Positions 25,283-34,549 of a stretch of 57,813 bases of DNA are shown piece after piece; positions within the stretch are counted from its first letter, which is position 1; every line of letters begins with the position of its first letter. Both the position numbers and the translations under genes were made by a program. Below the pieces are notes generated by a model. It was not told the DNA's origin, made no database searches, and worked only from the letters and a program-made list of their open reading frames with translations. This DNA comes from Candidatus Rokuibacteriota bacterium (GTDB lineage: Bacteria; Methylomirabilota; Methylomirabilia; Rokubacteriales; CSP1-6), in the NCBI GenBank assembly GCA_003220495.1, contig QHSP01000040.1, positions 1 to 57,813 on the forward strand, written 5' to 3'.

Positions 25283-28200
25283 ATGGGAGAAGCGATTTTG
25301 CACCAGAAGATTGGACGCCTCCTCGTCGCCAACCGCGGCGAGATCGCCATCCGCATCGTGCGCGCCGCGCGCGAGCTCCAGATGCGCACGGTCGCGATCT
25401 TCTCCGAGGAAGATCGCGGCGCGCGGCATCGCTTCACCGCCGACGAGAGCTATCTCGTCGGCAAGGGCCGCACGCCGGTCGATGCCTACCTCGATCTGGA
25501 CGACGTGCTCCGGGTGGCGCGCCGGGCGCGCGTCGACGCGATTCATCCGGGCTACGGATTTCTCGCGGCCAAGCCCGCGCTGGCCGCCGCGTGCGCGCAG
25601 GCCGGCATCACCTTCGTCGGTCCCCGGGAAGACGTGCTCCGGGTCCTGGGCGACAAGGTCGCGGCGCGATCCCTCGCGCAGGCGGCCGGCGTGCCGGTCC
25701 TTCCCGCCACCGGCCTCCTGCCGCGAGAGGTCGGCCACGCGACGGACCGGGCGGCGGCCATCGGCTTCCCGCTCATGATCAAAGCCAGCCGGGGCGGCGG
25801 CGGGCGCGGCTTGCGTGTGGCGAAGGCGGCGGCGGAGCTTCCGGCCCTCATCGAGGCGGCGCGGCGCGAGGCACGCGGCGCCTTCGGCGAGGGCGACGTG
25901 TACGCCGAGAAGCTCCTGTGCCGGGCGCGCCACATCGAGGTCCAGATCCTGGGCGACCTCCACGGCACGCTCGTGCATCTGTTCGAGCGCGATTGCTCGG
26001 TGCAGCGGCGGCATCAGAAGGTCGTCGAGTGGGCGCCGGCGCGGTGCCTGACCGAGGCCGAGCGCGAGAGGCTCTGCGCGGCCGCGCTCACCGTGGCGCG
26101 GGCCGCCGGCTACACCAACGCGGGGACCGTGGAGTTCATCCTGGATGCCGACACCGGAGCCTTCTACTTCATCGAGGTCAACCCGCGCCTGCAGGTCGAG
26201 CATACGGTCACCGAGGAAGTCACCGGGATCGACATCGTCAAGGCGCAGCTCCGGATCGCCGCCGGAGCCCGCATCGGCGACCCCGACTCCGGCGTGCCCT
26301 CGCAGGAGGCGATCACGCTGGCCGGGCATGCGCTCCAATGCCGGGTGACGACCGAGGACCCGACGCGCGGCTTCGCGCCCGCCCACGGGCGCCTCACCAC
26401 CTGCCAGGTCCCGGCAGGCTTCGGCATCCGCGTCGACGCCGGCAGCGCACACACGGGCGCGAGCGTGTCGCCGTCCTACGACTCCCTGCTCATGAAGATC
26501 GTGGCCCGCGGCGACTCGCCGGAGGAGACGATCGGACGCATGGCGCGGGCGCTCGGAGAGTCGCGCGTCGAGGGCGTGGCGTCGAATCTGGAGTTCCTCG
26601 AGCACGTGATCGCGCACCCGGCGTTCGCCACTGGCGCCTACACGACGAAGTTCGTGGACGAGACGCCGGAGCTCCTCGAGTCGACGCCATCACCGGGTGG
26701 CGCGCTCGGTCTCCTCGAGTTCCTCGGCGAAGTCACCGTCAACGGTAACCCGGAGCTGCTGGGACACCCGCGGCCCGCGGCTCCGCTGCCGACGGCGCCG
26801 GTGCCCCGTTTCGACCTCGATCGGCCGATCCCACCGGGCAGCCGCGATCGGCTGCGGGAGCTCGGGCCCGAGCGCTTTCTGAGCTGGATGCGGCGTGAGC
26901 AGCGCATTCTCTTCACCGACACGACGATCCGCGACGCGCAGCAGTCGCTCCTGGCGACGCGGGTCCGGACGCACGACATCGTGGCCATCGCCCCGGCGTA
27001 CGCCCACCTGACGCCGCAGCTCTTCTCGCTCGAGTGCTGGGGCGGCGCGACGTTCGACGTGATGCTGCGGTTCCTGCGCGAGGACCCGTGGGAGCGGCTG
27101 GCGCGGCTGCGCGACGCGGTTCCCAACCTGATCCTCCAGATGATGGTGCGCGCCTCGAACGCGGTCGGCTACACGAGCTATCCCGACAACGTCGTGCAGC
27201 ACTTCATCACGCAGGCGAAGCTGGCGGGCATCGATCTGTTCCGCGTCTTCGACTCGTTGAACGGAGTCGACAACATGCGCGTCGCGATCGACGCCGTGCG
27301 CGGCACCGGAGCGCTGTGCGAGGCGGCGATGTGCTACACGGGCGATCTGTTCGACGCCGCCCGCCCGAAGTGGAACCTGCGCTACTACGTCGACCTGGCC
27401 CGGCAGCTCGAGAAGGCGGGCGCGCAGATCCTCGGCATCAAGGACATGGCGGGCGTGTGCCGGCCGCGCGCGGCCCGCGCGCTGGTGGAGGCGCTGCGAG
27501 GCGAGGTCGGGTTGCCCATCCACTTCGACACACACGACACCAGCGGCATCGGCGCCGCCAGTGTCCTGGCCGCGATCGACGCGGGCGCCGACGCGGTCTA
27601 CGGCGCCCTCGACGCGATGAGCGGCCTCACCGCGCAACCGAACCTGAGCGCCATGGCGTCGGCGCTGGCCGGGTCCGAGCTCGACCCGGAGCTCGACCCC
27701 GACGTCTTGCAGTCGCTGTCGCGCTACTGGGAGGTCGTCCGCCGCTATTACGCGCCGTTCGAAGCCGACATGCGCGCCGGGACGGCCGACGTCTATCGCC
27801 ACGAGATGCCGGGGCCCCAGTACACGAACCTCCGCGCTCAGGCGCGCGGGATGGGACTCGAGCATCGCTGGGACGAGATCTGCCAGCGCTACGCCGAGGT
27901 GAACTTGCTGTTCGGCGATCTCGTGAAGATCACCCCGACGTCGACGGCGGTCGCCGACATGGCGCTCTGCATGGTCGCCAACGCCCTGAGTCGCGACGAC
28001 GTGCTCGATCCGGCGCGCGACCTCGCGTTCCCGAAATCGGTCTTCGCCCTGTTCCGCGGCGAAGTCGGCGCGCCGCCGGAGGGCTTCCCGGCAGACCTGC
28101 AACGCAAAGTGCTCAAGGGGCAGCCCGTGATCAACGGACGCGCCGCCGCCCATCTGCCGCCGGCGGATCTGGCGGCGGAGCGCCAGGACCTCGAAGCCGC

Positions 28201-28744
28201 CCTGCGGCGCCCGGTGAGCGAGCGCGAGCTGTCGTCGTGGCTCCTGTTCCCCTCGCTCTTCCTCGAGTTTGCGCGACACCGCGACCGCTTCGGAGACGCG
28301 TCGGTGCTGCCGACCACGGCGTTCTTCTACGGGCTCAGGGAAGGCGAAGAAATCGAGGTCGAGGTCGCGCCGGGCAAGCGGCATGTGATCGGCCTCCTCG
28401 GCCGGACGGAGCCCGACGGCGACGGCTGCGTGACGCTCTTCGCGACCGTGGACAGCCAGCTGCAGCTCGTCCGGCTCGCCACGGCCGCCGCGACCGGGCA
28501 CGTGACACGTACGCAAGCTCAGGAGGGGAATTCCGCGCACGTCAGCGCCGGGCTGGCCGGCACGGTCGTCGCGGTGCCGGTGCGCCCCGGCCAGGTCGTC
28601 GCGCGCGGCGAGACACTCCTGGCGATCGAGGCGATGAAGATGGAGACGCACATCATCGCAGAGCGCGATGCGATGGTTGCCGAGGTGTACGTGGTGCCCG
28701 GTGACCCGGTGGGTCCGCGCGACCTGCTGATCCTGTTAGCGTAG
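25283..28744 (+). CDS. pyc: Pyruvate carboxylase (single-chain)
   Basis: 1153 residues. The biotin carboxylase domain (about 9-455) opens GRLLVANRGEIAIRIVRAA and has the ATP-grasp glycine loop KASRGGGGRGLRVA and EVNPRLQVEHTVTEEVTG. The carboxyltransferase domain (about 545-830) begins FTDTTIRDAQQSLLATRVRT, with FRVFDSLNGVDNM and the carboxy-lysine segment GIKDMAGVCRP. The biotinyl domain ends the chain with AMKMETH, biotinyl Lys1119. It makes oxaloacetate from pyruvate, bicarbonate and ATP. The order of domains and length are those of the alpha4 single-chain enzyme and not of oxaloacetate decarboxylase. It stands alone, followed by a convergent kinase operon. Confidence 0.97.
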   Translation: MGEAILHQKIGRLLVANRGEIAIRIVRAARELQMRTVAIFSEEDRGARHRFTADESYLVGKGRTPVDAYLDLDDVLRVARRARVDAIHPGYGFLAAKPALAAACAQAGITFVGPREDVLRVLGDKVAARSLAQAAGVPVLPATGLLPREVGHATDRAAAIGFPLMIKASRGGGGRGLRVAKAAAELPALIEAARREARGAFGEGDVYAEKLLCRARHIEVQILGDLHGTLVHLFERDCSVQRRHQKVVEWAPARCLTEAERERLCAAALTVARAAGYTNAGTVEFILDADTGAFYFIEVNPRLQVEHTVTEEVTGIDIVKAQLRIAAGARIGDPDSGVPSQEAITLAGHALQCRVTTEDPTRGFAPAHGRLTTCQVPAGFGIRVDAGSAHTGASVSPSYDSLLMKIVARGDSPEETIGRMARALGESRVEGVASNLEFLEHVIAHPAFATGAYTTKFVDETPELLESTPSPGGALGLLEFLGEVTVNGNPELLGHPRPAAPLPTAPVPRFDLDRPIPPGSRDRLRELGPERFLSWMRREQRILFTDTTIRDAQQSLLATRVRTHDIVAIAPAYAHLTPQLFSLECWGGATFDVMLRFLREDPWERLARLRDAVPNLILQMMVRASNAVGYTSYPDNVVQHFITQAKLAGIDLFRVFDSLNGVDNMRVAIDAVRGTGALCEAAMCYTGDLFDAARPKWNLRYYVDLARQLEKAGAQILGIKDMAGVCRPRAARALVEALRGEVGLPIHFDTHDTSGIGAASVLAAIDAGADAVYGALDAMSGLTAQPNLSAMASALAGSELDPELDPDVLQSLSRYWEVVRRYYAPFEADMRAGTADVYRHEMPGPQYTNLRAQARGMGLEHRWDEICQRYAEVNLLFGDLVKITPTSTAVADMALCMVANALSRDDVLDPARDLAFPKSVFALFRGEVGAPPEGFPADLQRKVLKGQPVINGRAAAHLPPADLAAERQDLEAALRRPVSERELSSWLLFPSLFLEFARHRDRFGDASVLPTTAFFYGLREGEEIEVEVAPGKRHVIGLLGRTEPDGDGCVTLFATVDSQLQLVRLATAAATGHVTRTQAQEGNSAHVSAGLAGTVVAVPVRPGQVVARGETLLAIEAMKMETHIIAERDAMVAEVYVVPGDPVGPRDLLILLA

Positions 28745-28771
28745 CCGAGCCGCCGCCACCGGGCGGCGATT

Positions 28772-31700
28772 TCACCCGCGCTTGGACGCCATCAAGGACT
28801 GCAGCAGCCGGTCCATCTCGCGCTCGAGCGCCACGGCGAGCTTGTCGGCCTCGCTCATGTTGCCGTCGCGCGCGAGCGCTTCAAGCCCCTGAGCCAGCCC
28901 CGCGGCCGTGGTGGCGCCGATCACCTTCAGCGCCCCTTTGATCGTGTGGGCCTCCCGCGTCAGCTCCGCGGCTTCGCGGCCGGCGATCGCGCGTCGAATC
29001 GCCTCCATCCGGATCGGCGCGTCCTCGACGAAGATCCCGAGCAGCTCGTCGAGGAGCTCGCGGTCTCCGCCGACATAGGTGAGCACGGCTGAGAAATCGA
29101 AGCCGGCCTCCGGCGCCGCGTCACCCGCCACCATCGGAACGGCCTCGCTCCGTACGGAAACGGCCTCGCTCCGCACCGGCGTGGCCTCGCTCCGCACCGG
29201 AGCGGCCTCGCTCCGCTTCGGCGCGGCTTTCTTGCGCCCCGGAGCGGGAGCCTGCTGCGGAGCGCTCGTGTCGAGGAGCCGGGTCAGGGCGGCCGACAGC
29301 TCTGCGGGCTTGACCGGCTTCGTCAGGTACTCGTCCATCCCGGCCGCGAGGCATCGCTCGCGATCTCCGCGCATCGCATACGCGGTCAGCGCCATGATCG
29401 GGAGCCGGCGGCGGCCCGGATTCCTGGCCTCGCTCTCACGGATCATCTTGGTGGCCGTCAGCCCATCCATTACCGGCATCTGCACGTCCATCAGGGCCAC
29501 GTCGAATGGACGGCTCTCGTACGCGTCGACGGCTTCTTGCCCGTTGTAGGCGACGATCGGGATGTGGCCCATCTTCTCCAGGAGCCGCACGATCACGCGC
29601 TGATTGACCGCGTTGTCTTCCGCGACCAGCACGTGCAAGCGCCTCGCCGCGGCGTCGCGTGCGGGAGACGACGGCGCAGCGGTCTCGATCGACTGCCCGA
29701 GGGCCAGGAGGACGGCGTCGAGAAGCTCGGACGGAGTGAACGGCTTCACCAGATGACGGGCGACGCCGAGCGCCCGGCAGCGCGCCAGATCACCGCTCAT
29801 CACGTCCGACGTGAGCAGCATGACCGTCACGCCGGCCAGCGCCGGCTCCTGACGGATGCGCTCGGCGACGGCGAAGCCGTCGAGGTCGGGCATGCGGGCG
29901 TCGAGGAGCACCAGATCGAACGTGCGGCCCGCGGCCCGCGCCCGCTCGAGCTCCGCCAGCGCCGCCCGTCCGTCCTCCACGATCGTCGTGGCGACGCCCC
30001 ACGCGCCGAGCATCGCCTCGAGCAGCCGACGGTTGGTCGCGTTGTCGTCGGCCGCCAGGACGGGAAGCCCCTGCAAGGCATGAGACGGCGCCGCCACGCG
30101 CCGGGGAACCGGCACCTGCGCCCGCTCGAGCACCAAGGTGAAGTGGAACGTGCTGCCATGGTCGAGCTCGCTGTCGAGCCAGATGCGTCCGCCCATCCGC
30201 TCGACGAGGCGGCGGCAGATGGCGAGGCCCAGCCCGGTCCCGCCGAACCGGCGCGTGGTCGACGCATCGGCCTGCGCAAAGGCGTCGAAAATGAGGCGGC
30301 TCTTCTCGGCGGCGATCCCGATGCCCGTGTCCTGGACCGACACTCGCAAGGTGACGGTGTCGGCGGTCACGGTCTCGGCGTCGACGCGAACCGCAACTTC
30401 GCCCCGCTCCGTGAACTTGATCGCGTTGCCGACCAGGTTGACGAGGATCTGGCCGATCCGTCCGGTGTCGCCCACGAGGTCGTCGGGGACTCCTGGACGA
30501 ATCTCATACGCCAGCTCGAGCGACTTGGCGTGGGCGAGCGACGCGAGCGTCTTGATCGCCTCCGCCAGGGTCTCGCGCAAGGCGAAGGGCACCGGCTCCA
30601 GCTCGAGTCGACCCGCCTCGATCTTCGAGAAGTCGAGGATGTCGTTGATGATGGCCAGCAACGCCTCGCCCGAGCGGTGGACGGTGTCGGCGTAGTCCCG
30701 CTGCTCGCGCGTCAGCTCGGTGTCGAGCAGCAGCGAGGTCATGCCGATCACGCCGTTCATCGGCGTCCGGATCTCGTGGCTCATGGTGGCCAGGAACTCC
30801 GACTTCGCGCGGTTCGCGGCCTCCGCGGCGGCTTCCTTCTGTTTCAGCGCGCTGATGTCGCGGACGATCGTGAGCTCGCCCATCGGTCGGCCGGCCTCGT
30901 CGCGGAACGGGGTCGCCACGACCGAGACCTCGACGAGCTGGCCGGACCTGGTCTTGGCGCACGTCTCGAACGACGCCGGCAGCGCGCGCTGGCCGCCGGA
31001 TCCCGCGAGATCGGCGCTCGCGGCGCGCCCGTCCCAGAGGTCGAGCGTGCGCAGCGGCCGCCCGATCGTCTCGACGGCGCTGTAGCCGTAGAGTCGCGCG
31101 GCGCCCCGGTTCCAGGAGGTCACGACGCCGCGCTGGTCGTGGGTGAAGATGGCGTCGCTCGACTGCTCGACCTGCAGCGCGAGCAGCCGATTCTTCTCCT
31201 CGCTGCGGCGCAGCGAGGCCACCAGCGATTCGATGTTCTCCGCCATGCTGTTGAAGGCCTGGATGCACAGCGCGGTCTCGGGCGGCCCCTGGAGCGAGAT
31301 TCGCACGCCGTACTCGCCCTGCCCGAAGCGTTGCGCGCTGGCGGCCAGGGCGCGAAGCGGCCGCACGCCGCTGCGGAGCACCACCAGGGTCACGCCGAGC
31401 GAGAGCGCGGTGCCCAGGATGAGAATGCCGAGCTTCACCCAGAAGCCGTGCCAGAGCTTGTTGACGGACACCGCGGGGTTGAGCCGCAGGGAGACCGTGC
31501 CGTACCGTTCTCCGCCGACGACGACGGCCTGAGAATCCTCCAGGACCGGGAGGCGGAGTCGCGCGACGAACCACCCCGGCGCTTCGATCCGGATCGCCGG
31601 CCCGAGGGCCGCCACCGGGTGGCCGGAGTTGTCGGTCCACGCGAATCGGGCGATCGTCGGCTGGCGTGCGCGCGCCTTCACCATCTGCTCGATCACCGAG

Positions 31701-31921
31701 TAGTCGCCCACGACGGCGGGGCCGCTCATCGCCGGCAGCGCGAAGCTCATCTCTTCGCGGAGCTGCTCGCTCAGGGTGGTGCGCTGATCGGCGATCTCTC
31801 CGCGGAGGATGGAGTACAGCAGCGCCGCTCCGCAGCCCATCAGGGCCAGACCACTGCCGAGCACGAGTCGGGCCGTGAGGGAAAGATTGCCTCGCCCGAG
31901 CCCGGCGAGCGAAAAATTCAC
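28772..31921 (-). CDS. Hybrid sensor histidine kinase (HAMP-PAS-HisKA-HATPase-REC-REC-HPt)
   Basis: 1049 residues from a GTG at 31921 that shares its G with the TAG of the upstream PhnD-like gene. Helix 1 about 18-40, periplasmic domain about 41-165, helix 2 about 167-192, HAMP, PAS ([21 protein letters not shown]), HisKA with His382 in [11 protein letters not shown], ATPase boxes [18 protein letters not shown] and GGTGLGLAI. Two receivers follow ([12 protein letters not shown] and [12 protein letters not shown], both with Asp) and an HPt with His992 in AHTIKGAL, a BarA/TorS-style phosphorelay. The linker before HPt is a 7-residue tandem repeat (xRSEAxP four times, DNA about 29138-29221). Tight coupling to a binding protein suggests a ligand-loaded periplasmic sensor like TorT-TorS. 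Confidence 0.95.
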   Translation of the reverse strand: MNFSLAGLGRGNLSLTARLVLGSGLALMGCGAALLYSILRGEIADQRTTLSEQLREEMSFALPAMSGPAVVGDYSVIEQMVKARARQPTIARFAWTDNSGHPVAALGPAIRIEAPGWFVARLRLPVLEDSQAVVVGGERYGTVSLRLNPAVSVNKLWHGFWVKLGILILGTALSLGVTLVVLRSGVRPLRALAASAQRFGQGEYGVRISLQGPPETALCIQAFNSMAENIESLVASLRRSEEKNRLLALQVEQSSDAIFTHDQRGVVTSWNRGAARLYGYSAVETIGRPLRTLDLWDGRAASADLAGSGGQRALPASFETCAKTRSGQLVEVSVVATPFRDEAGRPMGELTIVRDISALKQKEAAAEAANRAKSEFLATMSHEIRTPMNGVIGMTSLLLDTELTREQRDYADTVHRSGEALLAIINDILDFSKIEAGRLELEPVPFALRETLAEAIKTLASLAHAKSLELAYEIRPGVPDDLVGDTGRIGQILVNLVGNAIKFTERGEVAVRVDAETVTADTVTLRVSVQDTGIGIAAEKSRLIFDAFAQADASTTRRFGGTGLGLAICRRLVERMGGRIWLDSELDHGSTFHFTLVLERAQVPVPRRVAAPSHALQGLPVLAADDNATNRRLLEAMLGAWGVATTIVEDGRAALAELERARAAGRTFDLVLLDARMPDLDGFAVAERIRQEPALAGVTVMLLTSDVMSGDLARCRALGVARHLVKPFTPSELLDAVLLALGQSIETAAPSSPARDAAARRLHVLVAEDNAVNQRVIVRLLEKMGHIPIVAYNGQEAVDAYESRPFDVALMDVQMPVMDGLTATKMIRESEARNPGRRRLPIMALTAYAMRGDRERCLAAGMDEYLTKPVKPAELSAALTRLLDTSAPQQAPAPGRKKAAPKRSEAAPVRSEATPVRSEAVSVRSEAVPMVAGDAAPEAGFDFSAVLTYVGGDRELLDELLGIFVEDAPIRMEAIRRAIAGREAAELTREAHTIKGALKVIGATTAAGLAQGLEALARDGNMSEADKLAVALEREMDRLLQSLMASKRG

Positions 31922-32775
31922 TACTGGAGCTCGACCTTCACCAGGGTGGTTCGGTAGAACTTCCGCATGTTGTCGAACTCGCTGTCTTTCGAGGCGACGA
32001 ATCGCATCGGCGTCGCCTGCTTGAGGACGTTCGCGCTCGAGGCGAGCACCTTCGCGCCCTCCGGCTCATCGGCCATCTTGAGAAACGCCTCGCGGACGGC
32101 CTTGACGGCGTCGGCCGGAACCGACGGGAGGGCCGAGAGGGCGAGGCTCAGGTACTTGTCCGAGCTCCACAGCGTGCGGTAGGCGAGGTTCTCGCGCTGG
32201 GCGAAGGCCCGCATCACCTCGGCGTTCACGCCGGCGGCGACCACGCGGCCAGCCTTGAGCTGTCCCATGGCGCCTTCCTGGTTGCCGGCGAAGTGGACCT
32301 TGACCTGGATCCCTTTGCGCATCAGGGCATCCATCGGAAGGTGATAGCCGAAGAACGCGGCGGTGTGAGGGAACGCAACCTCCTGCCCTTCGAGGTCGGC
32401 CAGCGTGCGAATGGGAGAGTCCTTCAGCACCACGATCTCCCCGGTCCCGGCGTCCTCCTTCGGGCGCGCGAAGACTCGGTAACCGCTCTCTTCGTTCTCC
32501 TTGATGAAGTTGTGGTTGGAGTAGAGGAAATGGTACTCGCCGCGACGGACCATGGCCGTGTGCTCGGGACCGGTCTGGGCCACCTTCAGCTGGAGCGGGA
32601 CGCCGCTTCGCTCGGAGACGTACCGCAGAATCGGATTCCAGAACTGCGCGGTCAGCGTCGGGCTTCGCCAGATGATGACCCCGAACAAGAGGGGCTGATT
32701 CTGAGACCAGCCCGGCGTTCCGAGCGCGACGACTGACGCAGCGCCGAGCCACGCGGCGACAACCCACTTCTTCAT
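31921..32775 (-). CDS. PhnD-like periplasmic binding protein, probable sensor partner of the kinase
   Basis: 284 residues from ATG 32775, behind GGGGAGG. Longer in-frame starts add residues with no signal-peptide character, whereas MKKWVVAAWLGAASVVALGTPGWSQ is a clean signal. The fold is that of phosphate/phosphite/phosphonate binding proteins: RYVSERSGVPLQLKV, MVRRGEYHFLYSNHNFI, DLEGQEVAFPHTAAFFGYHLPMDALMRKGIQV. No PhnC/PhnE transporter genes accompany it; instead its stop overlaps the kinase start. PhnD-like proteins without permeases commonly serve as ligand sensors for hybrid kinases. Ligand unknown. Confidence 0.88.
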   Translation of the reverse strand: MKKWVVAAWLGAASVVALGTPGWSQNQPLLFGVIIWRSPTLTAQFWNPILRYVSERSGVPLQLKVAQTGPEHTAMVRRGEYHFLYSNHNFIKENEESGYRVFARPKEDAGTGEIVVLKDSPIRTLADLEGQEVAFPHTAAFFGYHLPMDALMRKGIQVKVHFAGNQEGAMGQLKAGRVVAAGVNAEVMRAFAQRENLAYRTLWSSDKYLSLALSALPSVPADAVKAVREAFLKMADEPEGAKVLASSANVLKQATPMRFVASKDSEFDNMRKFYRTTLVKVELQ

Positions 32776-32961
32776 GAGCCTCCCCTGATCTCTCTGGATG
32801 ACGTGGAAGTCCAATCGGGAATCAAGCAAGGGTCGAGCCAAGGACTTACGCGTGAAGAGACAGCTACTTGCGAAGCCTTTTACGCTCGCCGGTACGCAGC
32901 GCGGTCACGCGGATTGTCATCTTTGTCAGTCGCTGCCGGGGACCGGCGAGAGTGCCTTCGC

Positions 32962-33870
32962 TCAGACCTGGCCGTCCCACGACGAGCCGGCGACCTCGGC
33001 CCAGCGGGCGCGGATCCGCGCGAACTCGGCGGCCGAGAGCGCGCCGACCTCGAGCAGCGCCGCGTTCTGCTGCCAGCGCTCCGGCTTCGTGGTCCCGACG
33101 ATCGCGGTGTGCACGCCGGGCACGCGCAAGGTGAAACGCAGCGCCGTGCTCACGGCCGTGTCGGGCGCCGCCTTCAAGAACGGATAGTCGAGCTTCCGGA
33201 GGCGTGACCAGTAGGCCTGGTAGTACGGCTCCGACGGCTTGCGCTCGTAGCTCCAGACGACGTTGGCGAGCGGGCGCTTCGCGATCACGCCCATCTTCCG
33301 GGCGATCGCCAGCGGCACGGTGCGGTCGACCGCGTCCTGGTCCGCGATGCTGACCGACGTCTGGAGCGTGTCGAAGCGCCCGCATTCGACGGCATAGCGC
33401 GCCGCCTCGCCGTCACCGCTGTAGCCGATGTACCGCGCCCAGCCGCGCTCGCGCGCGCGCTCCAGCGCCTCGATGGCCTCGCCGCGGCGCAGCTCGCCGA
33501 GCGAGCAGCTGTGCAGCTGGATCAGATCGACGTGGTCGGTCGCGAGGCGGCGCAGGCTGCGCTCGATGCTGGCCAGGAGTGGCGCGCGCCGCCAGTCGGC
33601 GCTCGACCAGCCGCCGGCGTGCCCGCACTTCGTGAACAGCGCGACGTCCCGGCGTCGGGCTCCGAGCGCCTTGCCGATCAGGCTCTCGCTGTCGTCGTAG
33701 CACTCCGCGGTGTCGATCACGTTCAACCCGGCATCGAGCGCGCTCCCGAGCAGCCGCGCGACCGTGCGGGCGCTCACGCTCTGATACCCGATCTCCGAGC
33801 CGCCGAAGCCGAGCACGCTCGCCACGATGTCGGTGCGGCCGAGCCTACGCTGCTCCATCGCAGACGTCAT
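32962..33870 (-). CDS. Aldo/keto reductase
   Basis: 302 residues. The catalytic tetrad is complete: Asp53 and Tyr58 in VIDTAECYDDSE, Lys81 in LFTKCGH, His120 in LIQLHSC. C-terminal ALRFTLRVPGVHTAIVGTTKPERW is the NADPH-binding region typical of the AKR family of bacterial oxidoreductases. It probably reduces aldehydes or ketones with NADPH. It diverges from the selenoprotein gene with about 75 bases between. A start two residues later (MEQRRLG) would also be plausible. Confidence 0.93.
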   Translation of the reverse strand: MTSAMEQRRLGRTDIVASVLGFGGSEIGYQSVSARTVARLLGSALDAGLNVIDTAECYDDSESLIGKALGARRRDVALFTKCGHAGGWSSADWRRAPLLASIERSLRRLATDHVDLIQLHSCSLGELRRGEAIEALERARERGWARYIGYSGDGEAARYAVECGRFDTLQTSVSIADQDAVDRTVPLAIARKMGVIAKRPLANVVWSYERKPSEPYYQAYWSRLRKLDYPFLKAAPDTAVSTALRFTLRVPGVHTAIVGTTKPERWQQNAALLEVGALSAAEFARIRARWAEVAGSSWDGQV

Positions 33871-33945
33871 GGACCGTCACGGTACCATGGCGCTGTGGCG
33901 AGGGTGACGCGCTGAGACAACCGCAGACGAGTGAGGAGGATGCCC

Positions 33946-34473
33946 ATGACGACAATCAGCGAAGTCGAACGTCCGGGGCTGGCGGTCCGCGCCTTCTATC
34001 GGATCGGGCGGGCGCTGTACGGCCGGGTGCCGACGCCGGAGCGGCTCATGGCCCACCGTGTGCCGCTCATGATGGGGCTCGGCGGCCTCTACGTCGCGCT
34101 CGAATGGTTCGGTCGGATCGAGTCGACGCTTCGCGCGCTCCTCAACGTGCAGGTCGCGGCGCTGTACGGCAGCGCCTATTGAATGGACATCCGCCGCGCC
34201 GTCGGCGCGAAGGCGGGGATCCCGAGCGAGAAGCTCGACGATCTGCTGCGCTACCGAGAGAGCGATCGATTCACGGCGCGAGAGCACGCCGCGCTCGAGT
34301 ACGCCGAACGCATCACGCGCGACGAGCTCGAGGTGACCGACGCCTGCATGGCCCGGGTCCGGGAGCACTTCTCGGAGGCCGAGGTCATCGAGCTGACCTT
34401 CATCGTGGGCTTTCAGACCTTCGCCAGCAAGTTCGCGAAGGCGCTCAACCTCGCCCCGCAGGGATTCGCGTAG
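33946..34473 (+). CDS. Probable selenoprotein, AhpD/carboxymuconolactone decarboxylase-like, in-frame TGA read as Sec79
   Basis: The frame has TGA at 34180-34182 followed directly by ATG in the same frame, with the rest of the domain intact: 175 residues in all. Start ATG 33946 follows GAGGAGG by six bases. The segment before the TGA, LRALLNVQVAALYGSAY, and after it, MDIRRAVGAKAG ... FTAREHAALEYAERITRD, match the AhpD/CMD core where the family has GCxYC-xDxx. The TGA lies at the second Cys of CxxC, and the first Cys is Ser76, giving S-x-x-U. A hairpin 6-38 bases after the TGA fits bacterial SECIS rules. AhpD-like selenoproteins are known. Alternatives are a nonsense mutation of TGC, or two separate half-genes. 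Likely a thiol/selenol peroxidase or redox enzyme. Confidence 0.75.
34189..34220 (+). promoter_or_regulatory. Candidate bacterial SECIS hairpin
   Basis: Downstream of the in-frame TGA, ATCC-GCC-GCGCC pairs with GGCGC-(GAA)-GGC-(GG)-GGAT around the loop GTC (34201-34203). The loop begins with G, has 18 bases between it and the TGA, and the upper stem is 5-6 G-C pairs. These values fall inside the known bacterial SECIS limits. The region is GC-rich, so a chance hairpin is possible. Confidence 0.6.
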
Positions 34474-34485
34474 CCGTCGCTCGCG

Positions 34486-34521
34486 GCGCCGCGACCCGGA
34501 AGGCGCCCCGGGTCGCGGCGC
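34486..34521. terminator. Strong hairpin between convergent genes
   Basis: GCGCCGCGACCCGG pairs perfectly (14 bases) with CCGGGTCGCGGCGC across an 8-base loop. It sits in the 76-base gap between the selenoprotein (plus) and the diiron protein (minus), so it can end transcription from both sides. No T-run follows on either strand. Confidence 0.65.
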
Positions 34522-34549
34522 GGCCGCGGAGCCCTCATAAGTCCTGTCG

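Noticed and set aside
29138-29221. CRISPR-like short repeats
   Set aside because: Contiguous 21-base units in frame inside the kinase gene, with no spacers.
34183-34473. Independent 96-residue CMD half-protein starting at the ATG after the TGA
   Set aside because: No ribosome site before that ATG, exact in-frame abutment, and TGA at the conserved Cys column; read-through as Sec explains more.
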